From positions 10,456,655 to 10,520,654 of the forward strand of contig OX326961.1 of assembly GCA_946800325.1 (NCBI GenBank): DNA of 64,000 nucleotides. Reading direction: 5' to 3'. A program made the position numbers and the translations under genes. The notes below the pieces were generated by a model. It did no database searches and was not told where the DNA came from. It was given only the letters and a program-made list of their open reading frames with translations. This DNA is from Luzula sylvatica (taxonomy: Eukaryota > Streptophyta > Magnoliopsida > Poales > Juncaceae). Below are positions 32,634 through 41,834 of this stretch, piece after piece (position 1 is the stretch's first letter; every line of letters starts with the position of its first letter).

Positions 32634-34479
32634 TCAAGATAGGTAAGGTGATGCAAACAATTTTAAGGGAATTTTTTTTCTAACACTGGTGGTAAAAAGC
32701 TCTGACATATCCAAATTTTCTGGCTGAATTCCGTCAGGAAGCTTCCAATCAAAACAAAATAGGAGACTAGCCAAGAGTAACTCCATATTTGCTAGCCCCA
32801 AAGACATTCCTGGGCACATCCTTCGACCTCCCCCGAATGGTAGGAACGCGAAGTCCTTGCCTTTAAAATCTACATCGTTATTCATAAATCTCTCCGGCTT
32901 GAACTCCTCCGGATATTCCCAGTACTTAGGATCCCTACCTACAATAATAATAATAATAATGTTAAATTTTATGATTAATATTTTAATTCATGATGTAAAA
33001 TAACAAGAGGAAAAGCAATTACCAATAGCCCAAACATTTATTAGAACCGAGGCTCCTTCTGGTATATCGTAACCAGAAACATGAATTGTTTTTGGACAGT
33101 GCCTGGGGAAAAGCAAGGGACCAGGAGGATGCAGCCTTAGAGTCTCTTTGATAACTAGATGTAAATATTTTAGTTCGACAACGTCTGACTCGGATATGTT
33201 TCTGCGCCCTTTAAGGCGTTCTCGCACTTCCGACTGTGCTGCCTTCATTACTCTTGGAGTCCGTATTAGCTCCGACATGGCCCACACTGTAAGTGACCAT
33301 GAGGTCTCGCTACCTCCCAGAAATGTTTCCTAGTATTAAATGGAAAAAAAGAGAGTTTAAAAACTATTTTTTATAAATAAATGCAACTGGTTTAACACCT
33401 AAATTAATTTAATTGTGTATATTTGGTTTACTAATAACGCATCAATTGATATAGAAAAATTTAGAGGGACAAGTATACTTTTCTACATTGCTATATGCTG
33501 TAAAATACACGTTCTAAGTGCTAATATTTTTTGTATTCGCTACTTATTTAATGACTTTGTATGTATGTTAGATACTTACAAGGATCAGCATCTTGACGGT
33601 TTCCATGTCCAAAGAATCGTTCAGGGTGCCTTGATCGCACATTCTTAGTAGAACTTGCACGAAATTGTCATGCTCTTGATCTCCTTCGATGACATTTTTC
33701 TCTCTACGTTGTTGCTCAATGAACTCATCTAGAAAGCGATCTAGTGCCCGATGACACTTCTCAGCTTCACGCACTTTACCACTGATTAACCTCACCATCC
33801 AGGATGATGGAAAAATATCGACCAAATTTATCCCCCCCACAAACTCCACCAAAACTTGTATCTCCCGTATGAAAACGTCTTGATTCTCGCATTTTCTACC
33901 AATGATACTCCTGGCGACCGTGTTATTTATCACTTTTGCCAGCAGCTTACTCAGATCGAGAAGTTGACCATTTGATGAACAAGAAGAGATATGTCCTATC
34001 AGGTCACAAACTTCTTCTTCCCGAATTGATTTGAACGATTGAACACACCTCTTACCTGCTACCTCCTGTATCATTAACTTACGCAGATCTCGCCCAGATC
34101 GCTCGTAGGGGCCATGGAGAAGGCCTTTTCCTCCATATGTTATTATACGGGAAGTTGTAGTCATGCGACGTGATGATAAGGTACAGTCGTGGGTTGTTAA
34201 GATTTCTCTGGCTATATCTGGTGAAGATGCAACAATGGTTGTGATTTCACCAATTTGAAGTAGCATAAGTGAGCCATAGACTCTCGATAAATCTCGCATG
34301 GCATGATGGGGAAGAGATCGGACCAGATGGTTTAGGTTACCGATTATGGGTAAAGGTGATGGGCCAGGTGGTAGTCTTAGATTATTCTTTGAATTTCTTT
34401 TGTGATAGAGGAAGGTAACTGGGAGGAGGAGGAGGAACAGAGAAAAGATTAACGGGGCACAAGAAAACAACTGATCCAT
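32634..34479 (-). CDS. Cytochrome P450, CYP71 clan (A-type), 503 aa
   Basis: A membrane-anchored haem mono-oxygenase of the ER, probably acting on a small hydrophobic metabolite. Exons (minus): 34,479-33,580, 33,329-33,023 and 32,938-32,634, summing to 1,512 nt with closed phases. An N-terminal hydrophobic anchor (about residues 5-25) is followed by the hinge LPPGPSPLP (36-44). The I-helix reads LETFLGGSETSW, so GGSET (305-309) stands for the usual AGT(D/E)T. The K-helix is KETLR (E362, R365), the PERF box is KPERF (416-420), and the haem loop is FGGGRRMCPG with Cys444. Length and motifs are complete. Overall it looks closest to CYP71D-like enzymes, but subfamily and substrate are inference. 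Besides the usual intron before the I-helix motif it has a second one inside AIG|RDP. No stop or frameshift is present. Confidence 0.95.
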
Positions 34480-34561
34480 GCTGGAACTTCAAGGGAAAGA
34501 GAATAAAAGCTTGAACAAGATTGGAAATATGTACGGTGGCTGGATATATTCCACGAGGCTG

Positions 34562-34569
34562 TATATATA
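34562..34569 (-). promoter_or_regulatory. TATA box of the P450 gene
   Basis: On the minus strand TATATATA lies about 85-90 nt upstream of the ATG at 34,479. A TATA box is usually about 30 nt above the start site, which would leave a leader of roughly 50 nt. Confidence 0.65.
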
Positions 34570-34574
34570 AGAGT

Positions 34575-34750
34575 TATAACATGCCCCCTATCTCAGTAAA
34601 ACACCCTTAATATCCTTATCAACGATATCAATCGAGAATGCTTAAATGAATTGATTAGACCATACATTAATGATTAAATTAATTGATTCAATTAAGACGA
34701 TCAAAAATATTTAAGTGAGATTGGAGGCACCATATCAAACACCTTTCTCG
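34575..34750. mobile_element. MITE-like insertion in the P450 promoter
   Basis: AATTGATTNAATTAA-type palindromes are followed by TGAGATTGGAGGCACCATAT, which matches the ends of the elements at 36.0-36.6 kb. It sits directly upstream of the P450 TATA box. The edges are approximate. Confidence 0.5.
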
Positions 34751-35059
34751 ATGACGTCAGCCACTATTAATCCAGATCTGAATTAAGTGCGCCAAAAACC
34801 CAAGACCTATTTAGGGAATTTGGGCTTGTATTTTCATTCATTGGATTAACTCAAAGTCTCGTTAACCAAAAAAAAATAGCATTTGGATAACTGGAGAGTT
34901 AATGCGAGGGGGAAAGGGGTGTCGTATCTGACGCCAATAAAAGCGAGGGGGGAGGGATGTTGTAAGAAAGCCAGTACCGGCCCGGTTAACTGGAGAACGA
35001 TCAGATAGATTAACTGAATTATGATGTCAGTGAAGGTAGAATTGCGAGTGTGAGCGGGA

Positions 35060-35652
35060 TAGGGATGTTAATGGTGTGGATATTGCCCGAACCGACCCGA
35101 ACCGTATCCGAAGGAATATCCGGATTCGAAAAAAATATCCGGATCCGAGTGGATCCGGATATGGATCTGGTTGCTAATTTTAGGATCCGAAACCGGATTC
35201 GATATTAGATTTTGGTGCGGGGACCGGATCCGTGTTCCGGAACCGGATATTTTTAGGATCCGGATACGTATATTATATATTATTTTTATGTATTATATTT
35301 GATATTTGTTGAAAAATCATATACACATTAATGATTTGTGAGTGATTTAAAATCGCAATAGTAAAATTACGTGTAAATATAATCATATATATCGTTCAGG
35401 TCACAAATTATATATATGTACACCTAAAAAGTAAGTTATGTTATGATAACATAGTATTCGTTTTAATATCCGGAAAAAAACCGTATCCGTATCCGTATCC
35501 GACAATATCCGAACCGTATCCGTATCCGTTTATTATCCGAACCGTATCTGGATCCGGGTAATTCCGTATCCGTATCCGTATCCGAAAAAGAATATGGATA
35601 TGAATCTGGTATGACCACTATCCGAACCGGATCCGAACCGTTGACACCCCTA
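35060..35652. mobile_element. hAT-type element with (ATCCGAA)n minisatellite, copy 2, perfect 8-bp target duplication
   Basis: The ends TAGGGATGTTAATGG and, reversed, TAGGGGTGTCAACGG, are flanked exactly by GAGCGGGA (35,052-35,059 and 35,653-35,660). The interior is collinear and highly similar to 5,295-5,926, including the AT-rich core with TAAGTTATGTTATGATAACA. Confidence 0.92.
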
Positions 35653-35679
35653 GAGCGGGATAACTATTATTTCGCCATT

Positions 35680-36000
35680 TAGTGTACCCCCCCCCATATG
35701 CATTTGGGGGTTGCCGATATCCTATCCATCCCCCAAAAATTATCCCACTCGATTAACTATTAATTGAATTACTTGTTAATTGAATTAATGAATTATTAGG
35801 TACTTATAGTAGGTGTTAATTACATCACAATTAATTGTTAATTCGAAGCATTAATTAATCTAGTGAAAAAGTGGGGTGTAAATTGGAGCAAAGAATTAAC
35901 CCCCAAACCCATGCTGATGGCATCGTTGAAGTGGTGATGGGTTTGGGGGGCAAGGTATAGTTTCCCTATAAAAAGGTATAACTATAATTTTCCTATATAT
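35680..36000. repeat. Dispersed non-coding repeat with GGGGGTTGCC / GGGTTTGGGG ends
   Basis: AATTAATGAATTATTAGG-like interior and G-rich edges resemble the neighbouring MITE family. The boundaries are not clear. Confidence 0.4.
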
Positions 36001-36009
36001 AAAGGGAAA

Positions 36010-36270
36010 AATGTACTATCGTCCAAATCTCACTCAACATCCTTGATGAGGTGAATAAATTGGGGTTGGTAGGGTTGATTAACACTTAATTTAAAATTAA
36101 TTGACATGTTATTTCAATTTAATATGTTAATATTAATACATTTTAATTGACATATTAATTCAATTAACCGATCAAGAAACCCATTAACCATTCAATTAAT
36201 GATGCTCAATCCAATTAAACATCCTTGCCACGTTATCAAGGGTGTTTGGGTGAGTTTTGGAGACACCATA
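36010..36270. mobile_element. MITE copy A of the GTGAGTTTTGG family
   Basis: It runs from TCCAAATCTCACTC to GGTGAGTTTTGGAGACACCA. The edges are inverted, with CATCCTTGATGAGG and a similar word near each end. The interior is made of ATTGACATGTTAATT-type palindromes. Confidence 0.6.
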
Positions 36271-36303
36271 TACGAGTTATATATGGTGTCCCCAAAACTC
36301 ACT
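36248..36303. repeat. Perfect hairpin at the head-to-head junction of two MITEs
   Basis: GTGAGTTTTGGAGACACCAT, a few bases, and its near-exact reverse complement form an inverted repeat with arms of about 24 bp and a very short loop. It arises where copy A ends and copy B begins. Confidence 0.85.
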
Positions 36304-36600
36304 CCATCATTTTTGATGAGATGGACAGAGAGGAGTTAGGCGGATTGATTAATATCATTAATTGATCCAGTTAGCGATTTAATTGACCGTTCAATTAAAT
36401 TGACATGTCAATTGACATGTACAAATATTAACATATTAAAATTATTAACGGTTCAATTAAACCTGTTAATTAACAATTAATTAAGTCAACTAATAATACT
36501 ATTCAATCCACTTAATCTATTTTTGCCACCTCATCAACAGAGTTGGCATGACAGTTTGGAGGGGGGGCAAGTTATATTTTCTCCACCATATATAATACCA
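36278..36600. mobile_element. MITE copy B of the GTGAGTTTTGG family
   Basis: It begins TATGGTGTCCCCAAAACTCA and ends near GTTTGGAGGGGGGGCAAG. The interior holds ATTGACATGTCAATTGACAT palindromes. A related, truncated stretch lies at 37,165-37,320. Confidence 0.6.
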
Positions 36601-36727
36601 TAAATAAATAAACCTTTTTATGTATTGATTGGGATCACCCTAGTTTCCCCAAGAAATTGCCCCTGTAAGTCTTCAAATTAATATTTTTTAGTATTTATAT
36701 TTAATTTACGTATTTAGTAATTGGGAT

Positions 36728-37140
36728 CAATGTTGTAAAACACATAAAACAATACAAAACAGTGGATCGTCGTTTTAGTGTTTTACCAATAAAACAATGA
36801 TAAAACAGTCACAACAAACAATAATAATTTATAACAATTATAATAAAACTTAAAACAAGTGTATAAGAAAAGAGGAATGAACATACATAATTATCAACAA
36901 GCTTTGGAAAATGAAATTGTGCTTTTCCTAACATTTCTAATACCTTTCCTAATTATAGAAAAATAATTTGTAATAATTAGTAACTTTGATCATATTTACT
37001 AATATAATAACATTATAAATTGTAATTAGTTAAATAATAAAATAACTAATTAAATAATAAACAAAAATACAATTAGTAATATTAGATCAATTTTAAATAC
37101 TTAAACTTATTTTTTCGATATTACAATATTTACAACTCTG
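36728..37140. mobile_element. Possible hAT-like MITE
   Basis: The left end CAATGTTGTAAAACA and the reversed right end CAGAGTTGTAAATA form a short imperfect inverted repeat around an AT-rich interior with AAAACAAT words. I see no clean target duplication. Confidence 0.4.
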
Positions 37141-37164
37141 AAACGAGAACAAGAAGAGGAAATA

Positions 37165-37880
37165 ATATGGGAAAATATACTATGTCTTCCCGTCTCACGT
37201 CAACATTCTTGATAAGGTCGACAAGGAAAGTTGAGTTGATTAACATCACAATTAAGGATTAATTGACACGTTTAATTGAAACATCAATTTATGTTAATAT
37301 TAGTACATGTAATTATAGCTTATCCAGAACGAAAGTTTCTATAATAAATATCAAAAATAGGATTTTGATATTTGAATATTATTATTCCTAAAATTTCAGA
37401 ATATAAAACCCATATTAAATATATAACTCTTCGAACAATCAAAACCGAGTTTTTATGTGTCAAAGTTTTTGAAAGATGTAATTGTAATTTTATTTTTATG
37501 AGTTATTTAAATAAATATATTATAGGATCTTAGTTGCAAAATGATCAAACCATTAAGAATACTAAAAATAGAGTTTGTAAAATAAACCTCATATATATGT
37601 GAATTAAATGGTTTGCAAATACGTAAATATTTTACGGTATATATGAAATGTGCCCATCCACATCACCATTCCACTGACTTCATTAGGGGGCCAAGAGATA
37701 AGCAGGTCTCACCCTCCTCCACAGCCATTAAACTTCATGAAAACCCAAGTAAAAAAAAAGAGAAAAATAAGAAAAACAAGGAAAACAGGAAATTTCGCAA
37801 AACAAAAATCGCCATAATTTTTAGGAGGTTGAGTTATGCGAGTAGGTAAGATCAAAAGAGTGATTTTTTTGGAACTTCTA
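37165..37880. other. Intergenic DNA, partial MITE then no recognised feature
   Basis: 37,165-37,320 resembles the left part of the MITE family above. The remainder, including the open frame at 37,613-37,849, has no recognisable domain. Confidence 0.4.
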
Positions 37881-37888
37881 GTTGCTTC

Positions 37889-38693
37889 TGAAGGAAATAC
37901 AGTTTTGGATCAACGGTAAAAGTGTACGTATAAGGATATATGAACATGAGTGTCATGAGTTTAAGTAAATGCATAATAAGATTATGTAAAGTTAAGTTTC
38001 AGGGAGTGGTTCGTTCAAACGAACCTTAGGGTCCGTTCGAACGGACTTCTATACGAATGTGATTTGGAATTAACACCAAAATGAGACAGAGAGTGGTTCG
38101 TTCGAACGAACCATAGGGTCCGTTGGAACGAACCACATAGAGTATAAAAGTGTTTTATACAGACTCATTCTAGATAGTGGTTCGTTCGAACGGACTGTCC
38201 AGTTCGTTCGAACGAACATACTGCTGAATATGTATATTGCATATACACAACCTTTGACCCGATCCTTATCATAATTAAGTATAAATATGATGTTTCTCTT
38301 TCCTCTTACTAAGCAATCAGTCCAGATTCATTCTAACAAGTGTGTCCAATAGTTGGAACAAGAGCAAGAGAGAAAGAGGAGAAAAAAGATTTTTCCATCA
38401 GAGAATACGAATCGAGATCATGCAAGTCTACAAATGCGTCTTCTAGGAAGATATGTGGGGTAATCGATAGACCACAACTCACGGTGGATACGAGTAGAGG
38501 AACCATGTCTTTAGTTCTGGTTTGTGATCAAACTGAAATTAGGGTATGACCGAAATAGTTTCGCTTCACCCACAACAAAGAGGAGAACGAGCCTGACGAA
38601 GTCGCGACAAGAAGGACGGACGTGAGACGGAAGGCAAACCACAACGATGTCGAGTCGTGTGGTATGGGACGCACGCGTTGCCAAAGTGAAAAG
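37889..38693 (+). mobile_element. LTR of the TGAAGGAAAT family, plus orientation, truncated
   Basis: It begins TGAAGGAAATACAGTTTTGG as the LTR at 44,445 does. A U3-like zone with paired palindromes (38,008-38,217) is followed by a TATA-like AGTATAAATATGATG near 38,279, then an AGAGAAAGAGG leader and the conserved GGTGGATACGAGTAGAGG block (38,483-38,500). It stops where the opposite-orientation LTR begins. Confidence 0.75.
38008..38217. promoter_or_regulatory. Array of six CGTTCGAACG-type palindromes in three pairs
   Basis: Sites: 38,008-38,025, 38,031-38,046, 38,095-38,112, 38,118-38,133, 38,179-38,195 and 38,201-38,217. Examples are GGTTCGTTCGAACGAACC and GTCCGTTCGAACGGAC. Members of a pair start 22-23 bp apart; pairs start 87 and 84 bp apart. 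The array lies 60-270 bp upstream of the TATA-like motif. Confidence 0.85.
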
Positions 38694-39655
38694 TGAAGGG
38701 AATAGTTCCGACCCCGGGCCTGCGTAGCGGATACGAAGGCCTGGTCCGGTTTCCAAAATCCGAGATCTCGCAACGACTTCGAGGGCACGATGCATAGAAG
38801 GATAGTTAATTACCGCCACCGGTGTGAAACTGATCACACACAAAGGGTTGATCACGAATCCTTCTTTCTCCTTTTCACGTTGGTGACTAGCGGTGCATCC
38901 CACGCCCACACGTCTCCCACCGTTTCGTTGACGATAAACGTGTCTCCGGTTTGATCACAACGAAGAACCACAAATCGCGCGCTCCTCTACTCATATCCAC
39001 CGTGAGTCATAGCATCTCGATCGCGGGTGCAACTACCTAGACGATGCACCGGTGAACTTGCTTGGTCGCGTGCGATTCTCTAAACCGAGAAAACATATTT
39101 TCTCTTTCTCTCTTTATCTTCGCACTCACTCAATATATGATGGTGTACTTTCAAATGATAAGTCTAACCAGGAGAGAGAGAGATTCATCATATTTTTATG
39201 TCATAGGATAAGGACACCCAAAATGCACATATTAAACACACCAACTCGTGTGTACCTAAAAATTGCCAAAAAGCAGCTTTCAGCCTAGGTTCGTCACGAC
39301 GCACCATAAGGTTCGTCATGACGCACCAATGCCAATTAGTCCCTGGAAGTTTCACGCGCACTTCTGTTGTGACGCACACATTGTCGTCGTGACGGACATG
39401 TCCATCATGACGCACCATATGGTCCGTCATGACGGAACATTGTGTGTATGCTGAATTTGGCCAAGTCCACAACCATTGTGGACTGCGTACTCTAGGTCCG
39501 TCATGACGCACCATATAGTCCGTCATGACGGATTGTATACTGAAGCTCAATTCTCCACAATCCTATTGCGCATTCATCCGTCTTCTTGAACGCGTACGTT
39601 CGTGTGTCCTTACACATACTCTTTTTACCGTTGATCCAAAACTATATTTCCTTCA
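38694..39655 (-). mobile_element. LTR of the TGAAGGAAAT family, minus orientation
   Basis: On the minus strand it starts TGAAGGAAATATAGTTTTGG and ends ...TTCCCTTCA. It carries eight CGTCATGACG-type palindromes (39,288-39,533) and the conserved block (38,982-39,005). It sits tail to tail with the plus-oriented LTR at 37,889-38,693. The frames at 38,511-38,909 (-) are incidental. Confidence 0.8.
39288..39533. promoter_or_regulatory. Array of CGTCATGACG-type palindromes in a minus-strand LTR
   Basis: Main sites: 39,288-39,305, 39,310-39,327, about 39,381-39,397, 39,400-39,416, 39,421-39,436, 39,495-39,512 and 39,517-39,533, e.g. GGTCCGTCATGACGCACC. Three neighbouring pairs start about 22 bp apart, joined by CATA(A/T)(G/A)-like linkers, as in the TTCGAA-type array at 38 kb. 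Confidence 0.85.
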
Positions 39656-40576
39656 GTCTCACACTCAGTTTCAGATCTAACCAAAATGTACCCATGCATA
39701 TCTCATATATACTATAATAGAGAATATGACCGTCATATCAAATACACTAAAGCCATGCACAACATATGTGTGCAAAAACGTGTAGTCAAGTACGACATAG
39801 TACGACTCATTGTGTGACCGTGTAGGTTCATTTAACGATGGCAGTAAGCTGTGTCCAAAGCATTACAAACCCATGAGAGGGATCTAGTCACTCCATCATG
39901 GCTACCTATGTTAAAACGAAAATGATTGTGATCATTGTGCCTATCTCGAATAGCGGTTATTGGTTATCTTGTTTACGATAACCGTTAATCAAAAGGCATG
40001 GCAATAGTCATCCTTATATTTTGATTAACAACACTTATTCCCCGATTCCGAATTGAGTTAACAAGTTTCAATCAATATTAACTATTAATATCATTGACTA
40101 TGATCATAGTTTTCGTTAATCAACTAATCGAGCGGCGCCTAAGAGATATCTCTTCTTTTCGGAATAAACAATTCCTATCTTGGAGACTCACATCGAATTC
40201 TGTGTTTCGGACAATACCCAATAATGCTCCTTTGGACCTTTTTTACGGAAGGCATAAGATTACATCAAAGCATTGTGTTACGCACGTAACGCGACCAATG
40301 GTCTCCAAAAGTGTGAAGAACCTAATACCCTACACGTTACGAGTCCATCCATAATGACTAAACCATGTCATGGTCTCGAACCTTTTGGTCATATCCAATA
40401 TATGTCACCTAGCATATATCTATGTTCCCGATTCGACAAGCACATTGTCCTATGATTAGCAAAACATAACAATCTCCTCGGCTAATGTACTAGTGTACAC
40501 GTTCAGTATATTATCGAATAATAAAAATGCTTCTCTCTTAAGCAAACTGATTCGTGACTAGGGATGTTTAGAAATG
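39656..40576 (-). mobile_element. Non-coding internal region of the LTR element (bounded by LTRs on both sides)
   Basis: About 0.9 kb without a coding frame lies between the minus-strand LTRs 40,577-41,255 (upstream) and 38,694-39,655 (downstream). An inverted, well-conserved second copy is at 43,529-44,444. On the sense strand it ends with a purine-rich GAGTGTGAGAC directly before the LTR, in the position of a polypurine tract. LTR, short non-coding interior, LTR is the layout of a TRIM/LARD-type non-autonomous element. Confidence 0.7.
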
Positions 40577-41255
40577 TGAAGGGAATTATCCCGTCACCCG
40601 GCCCACGCAGCGGATATGTAGGCCCGGTCCGGTTCCCAAATCCTGAGATCACGCCTCGACTTCGAGGGCACGATGCAAAGTAGGATAGTGAATTATCGGC
40701 GTGAAATTGATCACGCTCGACGGGTTGATCGCTTATCCTCCTTTTGCATTGTCACGTTGGTGATAAAAAGCTCGTCCCACGCCCGCGCGTCTCCCACCAC
40801 TTTGTTGACGGTTTTTGCTCCTTCAGTTTGATCACAACGAAGAGACACAAGTGTCGCTCCTTTACTCGTATCCACCGTGAGTCGTAGCACCTCGGTCGCG
40901 GTTGCAACTGTATAGACGATGCACCTGTTGGGTTATCTACACCCCATCGAGTCCGCGCAGCGGATAATTATTGGACTCGACGGAGTACAAATCCCCGAGA
41001 TCTCATCTACGATTTGTTTATAAAATTGCCTATAACTAATATAATGTAAATCTAATAAACGTAATATTTGTACCTAGCGAAATTGATCGCTTACGAAGGG
41101 TTTGTCGCAGCTTTTCGTTCGCGTCATGACACACAATGTAATTTCGCCCATTTCTGCACAATCCTATTGCGCATTCATCCGTCTTCTCGAACGTGTACGT
41201 TTGTGTGTCCTTGTATGTATTCTTTTACCGTTGATCCAAAATTATATTTCCTTCA
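40577..41255 (-). mobile_element. LTR of the TGAAGGAAAT family, minus orientation
   Basis: The plus strand reads TGAAGGGAATTATCCC at the left and ATATTTCCTTCA at the right. It contains the conserved block (40,857-40,882) but few palindromes (one CGTCATGAC near 41,121), so its U3 is reduced or altered. It may serve both the non-autonomous unit to its left and the RNase H remnant to its right. Confidence 0.75.
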
Positions 41256-41554
41256 AAATGAACATTTAAGTGTGACGATTTTGCTTCACATAATCACGTA
41301 TTATTTCGACGTCCACACACGTACAAATCAGGGTCCATGTAATCATATTACACAACCCGCATATAATCTTCATATAAGATAAATGCAGATGAAATAATTT
41401 TAAATCTCGAAATTTTCATTAATATAAGATATGTTTGGGGTGATACAACGTTTACTACTACTATCCGACGAATCTCGTCCTACAAAACTATCGTTTGGAT
41501 AACTAACTAACTCTCATCCTCCTCTAGGTATCTCAAACATATAGCTTTCGCATG
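41256..41554 (-). other. Non-coding segment between Copia RNase H and LTR
   Basis: AT-rich sequence without a frame. It lies downstream of the RNase H remnant on the minus strand and before the LTR at 41,255. Confidence 0.5.
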
Positions 41555-41830
41555 CTAGTCATGCTTAGCTTGCGAGAGTGATTTTGTAACCGGGTCCGTA
41601 ACATTCTTGTCAGTATCAATCTTCTCAATGATCACATTCTTTCGTTGCAAAATCTCAAGGATCAAGTAAAATTTTCCGAGTATGTGCTTGGCGCGATGAT
41701 GCGACCTCGGTTCCTTGGATTTTGCTATTGCTCCATTGTTGTAGCAATACACAATCACGGGTTCCGATATACTCGGGACTACTCCAAGTTCGGTCACAAA
41801 CTTCTTGATCCATACCGCCTCCTTTGCCGC
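41555..41830 (-). pseudogene. Copia polyprotein, C-terminal RNase H part (3' piece of a split gene)
   Basis: The frame EAAKEAVWIKKFVTELGVVP, then CYNNGAIAKSKEPRSHHRAK, HILGKFY and VTDPVTKSLSQAKHD is the C-terminal RNase H of a Ty1/copia element. Its upstream half lies at 43,409-43,528; a solo LTR separates the two. With the upstream half it reads ...SEYITASE | EAAKEAVW..., in the normal Copia order. It ends with a natural stop. Confidence 0.88.
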
Positions 41831-41834
41831 TTCG

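Noticed and set aside
38511..38909. Open frames of 132 and 86 codons on the minus strand
   Set aside because: They lie across the junction of two LTRs and have no domain or start context; the length is due to higher local GC.
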